DNA of 64,000 nucleotides from Seriola aureovittata (GCF_021018895.1 NC_079377.1:6392501-6456500), one strand, 5' to 3'; counted from the first letter of the stretch, positions 26,093-36,159 are shown. Notes: generated by a model from the sequence alone, not told the origin. Program-made: numbers and translations.

Positions 26093-28290
26093 ACTGTATG
26101 TGTGCTGATGGGGGTCTATATACCTCCACCCTCCCTCCCTCCTCTCTTCCCATAGTGGTAGTGTTTTGGCTAGTGGCTCTAAAAAGTCTTTTGAAGTTTC
26201 TGGTGTTATCTGGGTGTCAGCTGTGGTGAGGATAGTCAAGGTGGGAGAACAACACAGTCTCTCACACACACACGCACACACACAACCTCTGTGTCAGATA
26301 GACAACTGGAGATGGTAAATGAAGTCGAACATTATGTTTTCCTTCTGTTTGAAGTGTGTGTCGTTGCACTCGCACTTCCTCCACTGTTTTATACAACACC
26401 AACTCAGTGAGAGCAGGGGCTCATAACAGGCCTGCCTCTGAATGTCCTGTGTGTGTGCGTGCGTGCGCGCGCGTGTTTGCTCTTACTCTGTGTGCACGCA
26501 GACATTGGTGCAACGTGCAGAATATTTTTGAATCCACTCATACACACCCTGATGGTGGTTGGTTCTATGAGTTATAGTTTTGTTTCCCAGAAGGCCGTCC
26601 ATGCCCAGAGAAGACACACATGCGCACAAATTCACACTAAGTTTGGAACATAATGTCAGCTCTACATCATTCAAACGACGCTACCCCACAAACACCAACG
26701 GTTACATAAAACAAGGTTGTTGAGCGAGAGATCAGTTGAAGGCAGAAAATGTGTTTTCAGTAATCAGGTTTCTCCCCATGTTTGTGAACCAGACCTGATG
26801 TATGTATTTCATATTTGATAATGCTCCTGTTTTTGGATTTGCGTTGGAGTGACATGCACACACACATTTTTTCCTTAGAGGGCAAATCCGTCTGAATTTT
26901 ACAAATAGTGCACTGTTCGGCTGTGGAAACTGACTTATTTAGAATTATTTATTTCAGTGTGAGTTTTAGTCAGACTTTGAATTTAATTATTTTGGATACC
27001 GCGACACACCACTAAGAGTAATGGTTTTTCCTTTCCGCATCACACGATACCCCGTGGGCTGGGACTGTGTCATTAACATGCAGTGTTGTAGGAACCCATT
27101 GAGGGACCTGTGGACAGCGCACATGGCTGAGAACTCTGCTCCTGCAGAAATGTAGCTGTGGTAACCACCTTCCTCTAATCCCCTATCCTGACTGAGGAAA
27201 CCAGGTCTCTCCTTTACATCATTTATGGTTTTTAAGAACTCTCCTGCTGACAGTCGACAAAAACCTGAAGAGTGACGTTCCTCCCTCTTCTAAGCCTTTG
27301 AAAGCGATTGTTAACTAAGCTATGTTTATACATAACTCCACTATTTTAGTTAATTACTTAACCAAGAACCAAAATTCTCATTCTGTAAGTGATGAATCCT
27401 AGCTAACTAGGTAACTGTCATGTCACTTAGCTTACTGACAAAACAAACATTAGCTTGCTAATATATGATCCATTTAGATTGTAAAGAGGTGATAAAGGAA
27501 ACTGAAGATTTTAAAATAATAATAATTTTAAAATAACATTAGACTAAATGGCTGAATAATATCAGTTACATTAGCTTACAGCACATACTATCCATTCAGT
27601 ATAAAGTGTATTATTACTATCATCTCTGAAACATGTATTTTTCCATGTATGCATCTATAAATAAAACAAAGTCATATCTATATTTACAAATATATCACAG
27701 TGCCACAGAGCAAACTAGCATCCAATACACTCCTTACCAAAGTCTTTAATGGTACAACCCAGTTTAGTAACACTCTAGGAAGGACATTACACACAAAGTC
27801 AGTAATGGATTCACAGATACAACCCAGTCTCGCACTCTGCATCTTCCTGTCGAAAAACTATAGTCTTGGCTTTTGAAATTTACAGTTTTGCACGTTTTTC
27901 TTCCTCAGTTGTGTCTCTGATCTCTTACTTCATTATGAGCTTGAGTGTAACCTTTGATCCCAGGGAAAATGTCCCCTTGTCATTGTAAAGATGATCTTTA
28001 GATTAAAGGTGAAACCACCCAAGTTCATCCACAGCTCAGTGGACACACTCACCTGATGACGTGGCACCTGCAACAGAAGCTGTGTGGATTGAGTATGGAT
28101 GGGAGAACTTGACAGAATCACAGTTTGTGATTTATGATCTTTCAACTTGTTTGTTTTTTGTTTTTTTGTTCATTCATATTCTTGTTTTCAGTTGGCTTGC
28201 TGTGTGTCTGTGATCTAATTTTGTATGTCTTAAATGTAAAAAGAAAACCGGACAGACTCTGTATAATCATTTTGTTTCGTCCATCCTCAG

Positions 28291-28466
28291 ATAAGGCAGG
28301 CGTTTCCGTGTGTCCTACAGTTGCCATGGAGTGGGGCGCCGGGCTCCTGTGTCGGCTGTTTGAGCTGTGGGGGCAGGTTCCTGCAGGTGTCCTCGCTCTG
28401 ACGCAGTGGCTGCTGGGAGACGCTGACGGAAATGATGAGGCGGTATCAGACGAAGTTTCCAGTCTG
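28291..28466 (+). CDS. thada: thada coding exon F
   Basis: A 176-nt exon after the acceptor TCGTCCATCCTCAG. Its first two bases complete an Asn codon. It then reads KAGVSVCPTVAMEWGAGLLC, RLFELWGQVPAGVLALTQWL and LGDADGNDEAVSDEVSSL, ending in phase 0 at AGTCTG/GTGAGT. The aromatic-rich helical segment (LFELWGQ, ALTQWLLGD) is characteristic of the end of THADA, where an acidic linker leads into the last exon. Confidence 0.92.
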
Positions 28467-29408
28467 GTGAGTATCTGTCATGTAAGTTTGTCACATAGCA
28501 GCGGAGGAACGACAGAGGATTGACAACTTACATCACAAACATGTACTTGAGTTGTTTCCCTTCAAGTAAAACTTACGACTGTCACAGCTTCATTTTCTGC
28601 CAGGGAAGCTGTGAGGATGGAGCAAACAGGACACTGGTCCTTGAGCAATTTGATCATCAGCTTACTTTGTAGTAACCACAGGTCATATACATATTAATAC
28701 ATGAACAGAAAAATCCACAAGTACTGCTACTGAAGGCAACAGCTTAGCATTGTGTCTGTGAAGTCTGGAATCACAGGACCAGACAGAACTATATTTGATT
28801 TTCTTAGTTGCTCTTGTTTTATTCTGCTCATAGTAAAGGTCGAAATAGCCGAGTGTTTTATAGCCACCAATATTTCTGTCTTCGACACATCCCTGTAAAC
28901 CATGGCTTCTTGTTGCTGATTGCACAAATATCTTCAGCTGTAAATCTTAATCTCAGTATTTTCATACTAACTATGGGTCAAATTATTATGCGTTATGTAA
29001 ACAGTGTTGCTCATACTGAACCCACAGAGAGGTTTGCAGTTCCACTCAGTTCTGTGGATCATTTTAAGGTTTCTGAGCTCAGTTGTCACAGTTTTCATCA
29101 GTGTTGTTGTTGTTTTGGCAAAAAAAAAAAAAAAAAAAAAAGGTTCAGATAAACTAACTTTACGCTACTCTCCCAGTAACATAGTGAAGTTAGAAACTGG
29201 CTGGGGAACATAGTGAAACATTCAGCCGTGCAGTGAGTTAGTGAAAGCAGCTGAAAGGAGAGTGAATATTGGACTTAAATTTGTCAGGTAACCAGAAACA
29301 TGACAATGAAAATGTGTATGTTTACAACTTGTTCCACCGCCCCAAGTGGCCAAAGAAAACAAAAATAACACTGCTTGAAATGAAACTTGACATTTTGCTC
29401 TTGACCAG
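28467..29408 (+). other. thada: thada intron F
   Basis: A 942-bp GT...AG intron with a 21-nt poly(A) tract near 29121 and a reversed family D repeat fragment at 29170-29310. Confidence 0.87.
29170..29310 (-). repeat. Dispersed repeat fragment, family D
   Basis: GGAGAGTGAATATTGGACTT here and GGAGAGTGAATACTGCC near 39928 are shared. The part after 29270 is the reverse complement of part of the 11180-11350 copy. Confidence 0.6.
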
Positions 29409-29729
29409 GATGAGGACGACTTCCTGTTTGAGAAGGGGGATCTGAACCTGTGGGCCGAGCCTGTCCAGTGGGTGAAGCTGCTTCACAGAAACCTCAGCTC
29501 CCTCATCCCGACCTTCAAGCAGACCCAGCACCCAGGAGCCACAAGCCTGGACCAAGCCCAGCTCCGCACACTGTCAATGCAGGCCCAAGCCAAGGCCCTC
29601 AGCTCCCAGCGGGCCCTGGAGTCCCTCCCTGCCCTGCCCCAGTTCTCCTGCACCGTGGAGCACGCCCGGCTGACGCTGCGGCACCAGAGAGCAGCACTGG
29701 CTCTGGATGTGCTGGAGAGACTGAGGTAG
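29409..29729 (+). CDS. thada: thada terminal coding exon G
   Basis: The last thada exon, 106 codons plus stop TAG. After GACCAG it reads DEDDFLFEKGDLNLWAEPVQ and WVKLLHRNLSSLIPTFKQTQ, which I recognise as the conserved THADA C-terminal region. An Ala/Gln/Leu-rich helical segment follows (LSMQAQAKALSSQRALESLP), then the tail ends LTLRHQRAALALDVLERLR. The stop is followed by roughly 240 nt to an AATAAA. The bases CTGAG/GTAGAG at the stop resemble a donor, but no downstream THADA-like exon was found, so the terminal reading is preferred. The C-terminus of THADA contributes to its elongated HEAT solenoid rather than to a known catalytic site. Confidence 0.92.
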   Translation, partial: DEDDFLFEKGDLNLWAEPVQWVKLLHRNLSSLIPTFKQTQHPGATSLDQAQLRTLSMQAQAKALSSQRALESLPALPQFSCTVEHARLTLRHQRAALALDVLERLR

Positions 29730-29990
29730 AGGAATTCCTAATATTTCTTTAGAGAGAGAAAGGTTTCAGATCACTGAACAACTTCAATGAACCAACACAT
29801 GAGAGCACAGACTGGTTTTGTGGTCTTATTATTATGAAATCAAGGGAATGAAGGAAACAATAGGATTTTTTTTTTTTTTTAAATCTGTACTTGTCTCTTA
29901 CTTTGTCTTACAAATGTTGCCCTCACTGTTTTAATTTTTATGATTGCTGTTCCTTGATGTCTTTTTTAAATAAATATAATGTCTCAAATT
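29730..29990 (+). other. thada: thada 3' UTR (approximate end)
   Basis: A T-rich segment after the thada stop. The only close canonical signal is AATAAA at 29969-29974, so cleavage is expected shortly after, near 29990. Confidence 0.6.
29969..29974 (+). terminator. thada: Polyadenylation signal AATAAA for thada
   Basis: A canonical hexamer 240 nt after the stop, followed within 30 nt by T-rich sequence (ACATTTTTGATTCTCC). Confidence 0.7.
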
Positions 29991-32281
29991 ACATTTTTGA
30001 TTCTCCTATTTCTCCATAAGGAAAGACAAAGCCGAACGTGTCACTTTTTAATGTTAATAATTCTGAAAAGAGGCAGGAGAGAGAAGAAAGAGACAACCAC
30101 AATATTAACATTATATGAAGACATGTGGGGAGGTCTGGCATTTGTGAACCCATAACAATAATTCAGTCCGAGCTTGTGCTCAACAACACTTGACGCACTG
30201 TCCTCTTATCAGTGGGAATGTGTCACACGACAAATTTCAACAGTGTCAGCATTGAGTAAACAGACTGCCCTGCTTCCTCCATGTCTACCAGGGATTTAAG
30301 GTTTGGAACAAAACAACTCGGAGCCCGAAGCTTCAAGCACTCACTTCAATGGTGTGATTGTGCAGCGAGCCAAGCTTTATAACCACGGCATGGGATTGTG
30401 AGAGCAAGTGTTTGCGCTGACACGTCACCAAAGTTGTATTTCAGTGTACGCTTTTACCTCTACTGTATGTTTATACGAGGTGTTATTTTCCTGTGATATT
30501 TAATTTACTGCGGGATTCTTCCCATTGGACTGCGTTTTATGCTTCCCTCCAGTTTTTGCTGGTTATGTAATTAGGAGGACGGCACAATGGACTACTGTCC
30601 TCTGTGTGTGTGTAAAAATGTGTGTGTGGATTCATGCTGCTCGCTCATACAGCTGGACCCTTCTCTCTCCCTGGTAGCCATGTTCCCTGTTACAGTAAAA
30701 CTGACGTAATGTTTTGGAACAGCTCGACATCCCCCAATAAAAACAGAGCCGCGTGATGGGAGAGCGGTTTCTGTGGATGAGGACATGTTCAAGGGATTTC
30801 TCAGGAGCCTCGCTGTGTCTGTCCTTCGCATTAAACTATTTATCACAACTTGCAAAGCGCAAATAGTCCTAGGGCAGCCCTCTGCCTAATTTTAGGGTTG
30901 GTAGTAGTAGATTCCAAGCTCTTATGTCACTTGTTTTTCGCCTGTTGCTATTTTCCCTTTTTTTTTTTTTCAAACCTCTCTCCTTCCTTCTCCAACCAAA
31001 CCATTCAGCACATCAGAGAATATTGAATCATGTCACAGAAAGAAAAATCATTTTTAAACCGCTCTTTCAATTACGATCCTATATGGAAAAGACTTAATGG
31101 TCACCAGTGTCGCAGAAACCTGCAATTTCTGGTGATATGTTGTCGCACAAGGTTTTTACACCCTCAACACCAAAATATCAGGCTTTCGGAGCCCTGATAT
31201 ACAGTGCCCCGTGCTCTGCTGCCAACTCTGCAATCTTTCCACTGTGGTTTTTAAAACTTGACTTAACTCCAAGAGTAGAGTGGAGTAGTTTGACATTTTC
31301 ATGTGAACATTTTGCCATCCTGGGAAGGTTACATCACGCCGAGACAGGGGCAGCTTATTGCAACCGCACTGCACTCTTTGACTTTACAAAGAAGGGACTG
31401 TGGCGGCGGGATGGCTTTGTTATTAGGGAAGAAAGGAGGAAGCAGGTTTTGCAGAAATAACCAGAGCACCCCTTCTCAAGGACTCTGCTCTCCATCTGAT
31501 GTTGTGATCTGGCTGTGTGGAGAGAGAGTACAGAAAATACAAATTCACAGTGTATGACATTATTACAGCCAGTTTGTGCTGAGTGTGCCTTTAAATCTTG
31601 CTCCAGCTTTGCTCAGCAGATGGCGCCCCAGTCTTTTACACTCAACTCTCATGTTGCTCTCATGGGGGCAGTGTTGCGCTGCTGTACCACAGTAAAAACC
31701 ACATTCCTGCAGTCTGGGCTCCTTCATTGGGGAAAAACAAGTTAGAGAGAGAAACTGAGAGTGCCTTAAAAAAAGATTTAACCAAAGCAAATCCTCTTTC
31801 TGTTTATAATGATTCTACATGTTGTGCTTTAAGAGCGACAGTTTTCTAATCTCAAGGTGAAGTCAACATTTCCAAGTTTAGTTTTGAGACAGTACAAAAG
31901 TAGGTCATGTGAGCACAGTAGGTATTAACTGTCTATTTTTCCATGTGTAGTAGACTGGAATAGGCTGCTGTTGCACTGTGGAAGTTGATTATGCAACCAG
32001 TGGAGTCTAAAAATTGTACTGCACTCTGCCTGGACTCCTCTCCGCTCATACTTGTGGTCTCACCCCATCCACAGGGAAAGAGAGGGAGGGAAAGACAGAG
32101 TTTCCTTCCATTACAAATACATGTGTCAGCTTCCAAGTGTGGTGGTCCAGAGGCTAGTGGGGTGGCCCCTTGTTGCTGGAAGGTTCAAACTTCTGGACCT
32201 GGCTCCATGAACAAGGGTGTTTGAGGAACCATTTCTCTTTTATTTAAATTTAGTGAAGAAGCTTTTGAGTAAGGCACCCAG

Positions 32282-32312
32282 CCCCCCCCCACCCCACCCC
32301 ACCCCACCCCCC
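32282..32312 (-). repeat. (CCCCA)n tract
   Basis: Nine C, then three CCCC blocks each preceded by A, then six C. The minus strand has five G-runs of at least four. It lies about 660 nt upstream of the zfp36l2 start codon. Confidence 0.93.
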
Positions 32313-32510
32313 AGCTTCTGAAGAGGACCCAAGTGTGAATGTCTATGGTTAATTGGCTGGAGAACAGCTTGCAGACATAGTAGACTTCCCTTGATGGTTC
32401 TACATTCTTTCACAGCGAGAGACAGCCCAGAAAGCAAAACCAACTTCCACAAAATTGGTTGTGTGATTAAAAGAGAGAAAAAAAAACTTTGAGGGGTGTG
32501 TGGAGGATAA

Positions 32511-32542
32511 GAGGGGAGGGGAGGGGGGGTTGCTGGGGTTGG
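32511..32542 (+). promoter_or_regulatory. G-run cluster upstream of the zfp36l2 promoter
   Basis: GAGGGGAGGGGAGGGG followed by GGGTTGCTGGGG has at least four G-runs with short loops. It is also a plausible Sp/KLF-type zinc-finger binding region. Function is inferred from position only. Confidence 0.4.
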
Positions 32543-32656
32543 ATTTCAAGGCGTGGTGTTAAAGAATAGGCGGCCAACCGGTGAATGGGGAGGAGGCGGC
32601 TCCTAGCAAAAGTTTGTACCAACTTCAGTTCGCCCCTCCCTGGCCACCGCCAAGCA

Positions 32657-32664
32657 TTTATATT
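32657..32664 (+). promoter_or_regulatory. zfp36l2: TATA-like core promoter of zfp36l2
   Basis: TTTATATT sits in GC-rich surroundings (CGCCCCTCCC 10 nt upstream of GGCCACC, GACGCGG just after), about 280 nt before the start codon. A transcription start near 32685-32695 would follow, giving a 5' UTR of about 250 nt. Immediate-early genes of this family usually have TATA-type promoters. Not proven here. Confidence 0.45.
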
Positions 32665-32689
32665 GACGCGGAAAAGCGAGAGCGCACCG

Positions 32690-32941
32690 CGAAGCACTCT
32701 GGCTCAGCGCTTCTGAGGGGACGAAATTAAAAAACCACCTACAACTCAACAGTACTAACCTTATCCCCTCTTCATTCCTTCTTTTACGGACTTAAAACTG
32801 CACATAAACTTTTAAAGAAACTTTTCAAAACTTTTCCACAACCAAAACCAGTCGTGGCACAAACTACCGCTCGTCGCATTCAAGGATCCTGGTCGGTCCT
32901 CCATGAAAGAGGGAGCGCGACAGCAAATTTGGGGAAAAGAG
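32690..32941 (+). other. zfp36l2: zfp36l2 5' UTR (approximate)
   Basis: The start is inferred from the TATA-like element. It contains an in-frame upstream ATG at 32903 in weak context (TCC before it) with no stop before the main start. Confidence 0.45.
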
Positions 32942-32992
32942 ATGTCTGCGACCGTCTTGTCTGCTTTCTACGACATGGAGATGCTTTACAAG
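32942..32992 (+). CDS. zfp36l2: zfp36l2 coding exon 1
   Basis: It encodes the first 17 residues, MSATVLSAFYDMEMLYK, the short conserved N-terminus of the ZFP36L1/L2 branch (known members start MSTTLLSAFYD or close to it). Its match to that N-terminus decides the start codon, although an in-frame ATG lies 39 nt upstream. The exon ends in phase 0 at TACAAG/GTAAAA. One short coding exon followed by one long exon, with an intron of only 235 bp here, is the standard structure of TTP-family genes. Confidence 0.92.
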
Positions 32993-33227
32993 GTAAAAAT
33001 ACAAATGTGACAACAAACGGAGTTTTTTTTCCCGTTTTGCATTCAGGCTGAAACACTTGAGCTGTTGCTGGATTAGCATGCTCCAACTTTGAGTAGAGTT
33101 AGCATGTGTTCAGCTGCAACAAGTTGTGGCGTTGCAGGCAAACAGAGTTTTCCTAAACATGCCATGTGCTCAAAATGGTCATACAATTTGTTGAAGTGCA
33201 TTGCTAACTCGTGTCTTTTCCTTCCAG
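32993..33227 (+). other. zfp36l2: zfp36l2 intron
   Basis: A 235-bp GT...AG intron in phase 0. It ends TTTTCCTTCCAGCAG, a tandem CAGCAG acceptor. Confidence 0.9.
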
Positions 33228-34430
33228 CAGCAAGATAAAATGAACATGAACGCCCTCCACATAAACAGCATGCTGGACAAGAAAGCGGTGGGGGCTCCGG
33301 TCACGACTCCGGGCTCCGGCGGCTCCTTCACGCCGGGATTTTTCCGCAGAAATTCAACCAGCAACATGGAAGCGATGAACAACGGCAACAAATACTCGAT
33401 GGGCTCCTACAGCAGCCTGAAGGAGAACACGCCGAGCAGCAACAGCAGCGCCACGGCCCTCATGAACAAGGAGAACAAGTTCCGCGACCGAGCTTACAGC
33501 GAGAACGGAGACCGGGGCGTGCTGCAGCAGAAGCCCGGCTCTCAGATTAACTCCACCCGCTACAAGACCGAACTGTGTCGGCCCTTCGAGGAGAACGGGT
33601 CGTGCAAGTACGGGGAGAAATGTCAGTTCGCTCACGGCTACCACGAGTTGAGGAGCTTGTCCCGCCACCCTAAATACAAAACTGAGCCGTGCCGCACCTT
33701 CCACACCATCGGTTTCTGCCCGTATGGTCCCCGGTGTCACTTTATCCACAACGCCGACGAGCGCCGGCCCGCTCCGGTCGCCAACGCTAACGTGCAGGCA
33801 GGGGAGCCCAGGTCGGCTCGCGAGCTGTGCAGCTACGGCCAGAGGGAGGTCCTGCCGCCGCAGCAGCTCGGCTACACCCAGAGGGACAGACCAAAGCTTC
33901 ACCACAGCCTCAGCTTCTCCGGCTTCTCCACCCACCATGGACTGGAGTCTCCCCTGCTCGACAGCCCCACGTCCCGAACACCACCGCCACCCACCAGCGC
34001 CTCCTCCTGCACCTCCGCCTCCAGCTTCTACGAGGAAGTGCTGTCTCCCAACTCCGTGTCCTGCATCAACAGTGCCTTCGCTTTCCCCGGACAGGACTTA
34101 AAAGCCTTACTGGCCCCCTTGGCTGTGCACAACCCCAGCGGGTACGCTAACAACCACTCCACCGGTGCCTACTACGGGAACATGCAGAGCAGCGTGTGCC
34201 CTCCCTCCCCTCCGAACTACAACATGAGCCACTTGCAGGCGCTGCGCCGCCTCAGCGAGTCGCCGGTGTTCGAGCCTCCTCCCAGCCCGCCAGACTCGCT
34301 CTCTGACCGGGAGAGCTATGCGAGCGGGTCCCTCAGCTCTTCCGGGAGCCTCAGCGGCTCCGAGTCGCCGAGTCTGGACGCTGGAAGGCGTTTGCCAATC
34401 TTCAGCAGGCTGTCGATTTCAGATGACTAA
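33228..34430 (+). CDS. zfp36l2: zfp36l2 coding exon 2: CCCH tandem zinc-finger mRNA-decay protein
   Basis: The remaining 400 residues of a 417-aa protein. Family knowledge: ZFP36L2 binds UAUUUAU motifs in mRNA 3' UTRs and recruits CCR4-NOT to remove the poly(A) tail. Seen here: a [11 protein letters not shown] motif near residue 32; RRNS with Ser60, equivalent to the basophilic-kinase/14-3-3 site of the family; finger 1 after RYKTEL with Cys134, Cys143, Cys149, His153; finger 2 after KYKTEP with Cys172, Cys181, Cys187, His191. Both fingers are C-x8-C-x5-C-x3-H with 18 residues between them, as required. A Ser/Pro-rich C-terminal half follows, with RRLSES and [11 protein letters not shown] phosphosite-like motifs, and the end is [12 protein letters not shown], the conserved CNOT1-binding tail. 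All metal ligands are intact. The thada neighbour and N-terminus favour L2 over L1 or ZFP36. The GC content is much higher than in flanking DNA, as is usual for this gene. Confidence 0.96.
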   Translation, partial: QQDKMNMNALHINSMLDKKAVGAPVTTPGSGGSFTPGFFRRNSTSNMEAMNNGNKYSMGSYSSLKENTPSSNSSATALMNKENKFRDRAYSENGDRGVLQQKPGSQINSTRYKTELCRPFEENGSCKYGEKCQFAHGYHELRSLSRHPKYKTEPCRTFHTIGFCPYGPRCHFIHNADERRPAPVANANVQAGEPRSARELCSYGQREVLPPQQLGYTQRDRPKLHHSLSFSGFSTHHGLESPLLDSPTSRTPPPPTSASSCTSASSFYEEVLSPNSVSCINSAFAFPGQDLKALLAPLAVHNPSGYANNHSTGAYYGNMQSSVCPPSPPNYNMSHLQALRRLSESPVFEPPPSPPDSLSDRESYASGSLSSSGSLSGSESPSLDAGRRLPIFSRLSISDD

Positions 34431-34469
34431 TGTTTTGTTTTCAAACGGATTTATGGACGGGTCAGACTT

Positions 34470-34712
34470 GGGGGTTGAGAAGTCAGGGGTTGTCAGTGAG
34501 TGAGGTAGACTGTCCTTCAAGCAGAGGATCCAGGTTAAGTCCCCTCACCCCTAGCCTCCCTCACCCCACTTCAGCAGCATCCATCCTGCTGACGTGCCCT
34601 TGAGCAAGACATTGAATCCCTACTAGCTCCAGGGGTGCTGACCCTGCTCTGACCTCCCTGGAGGGGGGCAAGAGAAGAGAATTTCACCCACAGGGATCAA
34701 TAAAGCTTCAAA
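34470..34712 (+). mobile_element. SINE-like insertion in the zfp36l2 3' UTR
   Basis: GCAGAGGATCCAGGTTAAGT resembles a degraded tRNA-type B box (GGTTCRANTCC). CCTTGAGCAAGACATTGAAT and CCCTACTAGCTCCAGGGGTG are typical of a widespread teleost short interspersed repeat. The unit ends CACAGGGATCAATAAAGC, the usual 3' tail of such elements. Ends are approximate and no flanking duplication was resolved. Confidence 0.65.
34699..34704 (+). terminator. zfp36l2: Proximal AATAAA supplied by the SINE-like insert
   Basis: A canonical hexamer 269 nt after the zfp36l2 stop, embedded in the repeat tail and followed by TTTAAGTGTCCTTGACC. Use is unproven. Confidence 0.5.
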
Positions 34713-35237
34713 CAGTTTAAGTGTCCTTGACCTGGCATTAGTTTAGTTTTTTTTTTTCTGTATGTAATATAGCTGTATTAAAACTTAGATAGCAAACAGA
34801 AGGCATTCCAACAGTGCCTTGCCCAAGGGCTCATGGCAGCCCGCTCTCCCTTTTGCTCTATCAGGCAAGCCACACTTTTCCTGGGATTAGATGTGTGTGT
34901 AACATGACTTGACAAGAAGAAGAGACTGTAAGCGGTTTCAGATTTCCTCCCATCCTGCCAAGAATATGCCTTGACTCAAAGTAACATTTTTTTTCTTTAT
35001 CAAAGTGTGTTGTTTTTTTTTCTTTCCTCTCTGAAAGCTTCAGCTTCCATTCCAGATCTGTCTCCTCCCAGCGCCACCCAGTGGTTCGTTTGGTTAGTCT
35101 AGTTTGTTGCTTGGTTAAAAAGCACTCTTGAGTTGGGTTTGTTTGGGGAAATCACTGCTGATGGTTGAATATATATTTTTTTAGCTGTTTTTGAGTGATT
35201 TACATAGCAGTGCATAACTGGCTATGGACTATTTAAC

Positions 35238-35246
35238 TTATTTATT
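35238..35246 (+). promoter_or_regulatory. zfp36l2: AU-rich element, exact UUAUUUAUU nonamer
   Basis: TTATTTATT is the optimal binding site of TTP-family tandem zinc fingers, here in the message of a family member. Confidence 0.75.
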
Positions 35247-35293
35247 ATCTTGTGAAAAAGTATAGGCTACATTGGTAATTTGTGTCCATACTG

Positions 35294-35300
35294 TATTTAT
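35294..35300 (+). promoter_or_regulatory. zfp36l2: AU-rich element UAUUUAU
   Basis: Core heptamer TATTTAT within CTGTATTTATCAAG. Confidence 0.65.
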
Positions 35301-35500
35301 CAAGTATGATGAAGCAATAGATCTATATTCTTTTATGTTTAAATTATGATCGCCATTATTAATCTGCATAAAGTGGAGTGTATGTTCTTTTCACAGTAAT
35401 ATATATATTTTGGTTTTTTTTTCTCCTTTTTTGTAACTTCACTTGGTTATTTTTATTGTAAATGAGTAAAAAAAATCTTAATTTAAGAGAACGTATGTGA

Positions 35501-35507
35501 TATTTAT
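35501..35507 (+). promoter_or_regulatory. zfp36l2: AU-rich element UAUUUAU
   Basis: Core heptamer within GATATTTATTTC, in a broad AT-rich block. Confidence 0.65.
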
Positions 35508-35732
35508 TTCATTAATTTTGTTTCCTTGTTTACGTTTATTAAAAAAAAAGTTTGCGTGATTGCTGTTTGCTCCTGAGGTTTTGTGTCAGTGCTGTAGAAG
35601 GCTTTTTTTTTTCTCGAGGATCCCTATTTAGATGTTTCTGTAGAATGTATAAACAATGTGGTTGTACAGACCGTCCAAACCTTACTTCTTTTGTTGATCT
35701 AGATCAGACTTCAGTGACAAAGAACCCAAGTC

Positions 35733-35738
35733 AATAAA
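35733..35738 (+). terminator. zfp36l2: Polyadenylation signal AATAAA
   Basis: Canonical hexamer after the AU-rich elements, followed by a TTTTGTTTTC downstream element. Confidence 0.6.
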
Positions 35739-35890
35739 TTAACCAAAAAGTATTTTGTTTTCTTTCTGTTTGCACGAGGTCACACTGTGATGCCAGCCAC
35801 GTGCTAAAGAATGTAGCAATCCCTTGTGCCCCAGTATTATTGTGTAGTGCCTAAGGGGTTCACCATCTTGACATGCCTTAAAATTAACCA

Positions 35891-35896
35891 AATAAA
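35891..35896 (+). terminator. zfp36l2: Polyadenylation signal AATAAA
   Basis: Canonical hexamer followed by TATTTTTCC. Confidence 0.55.
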
Positions 35897-36151
35897 GTAT
35901 TTTTCCTACATGGCATCTTTTTATACACAGGTTGAATTGAATGTAGTGTTGGATTCTTAAACTTTTTTTTTTTTTTTTATATAAAGGTTGTTACCACTCA
36001 GACACTCTGATAAACAACCGTAACTTTTCTCTAAATCCCCATTCCTCTTATTTTGATTTCCTTTTGCTCTGTTTTTCTTTTTTTTGATATTGAAATCTAG
36101 TCTGAGTCTTGAGAGTTTGCTGGAGAGGGAAGTGGATGAACACGTTTGGTT

Positions 36152-36159
36152 TGTACATA
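36152..36159 (+). promoter_or_regulatory. zfp36l2: Pumilio-type element UGUACAUA
   Basis: An exact match to the UGUANAUA consensus of Pumilio proteins. It is present only if the distal 3' end near 36360 is used. Confidence 0.5.

Larger units (their letters stand above)
16566..28290 (+). other. thada: thada intron E, 11.7 kb
   Basis: The largest intron seen. Flanking phases match directly (one base plus two), so no missing exon is required, though an exon of length divisible by three cannot be excluded. Contents: short (AC)n near 17063, G-rich GGGTGT repeats at 17515-17576, (TG)n at 17755-17803, family A repeat copies at 19786-19902 and 20575-21236, a decayed LINE end at 23935-24500, a family B fragment at 24946-25026, (CA)n at 25475-25500 and 25646-25684, and (TG)n at 26057-26089. 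Confidence 0.8.
29991..32656. other. Intergenic region between thada and zfp36l2
   Basis: About 2.7 kb with no gene recognised. The distal part becomes C- and G-rich: (CCCCA)n at 32282-32312, a G-run cluster at 32511-32542, then the GC-rich zfp36l2 promoter. Confidence 0.7.

Noticed and set aside
29724..29735. Possible splice donor CTGAG/GTAGAG overlapping the thada stop
   Set aside because: The in-frame TAG ends a THADA-like C-terminus and an AATAAA follows within 250 nt. No downstream coding exon was seen.
33354..33938. A 194-codon open frame on the minus strand over the zfp36l2 exon
   Set aside because: It lies opposite a strongly supported coding exon with GC-rich codon bias, which commonly opens antisense frames. 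The translation resembles no known protein.
33724..34150. Pro/Ser/Arg-rich open frames in the other two forward frames of zfp36l2
   Set aside because: Shadow frames of the GC-rich Ser/Pro-coding region; no start context or homology.
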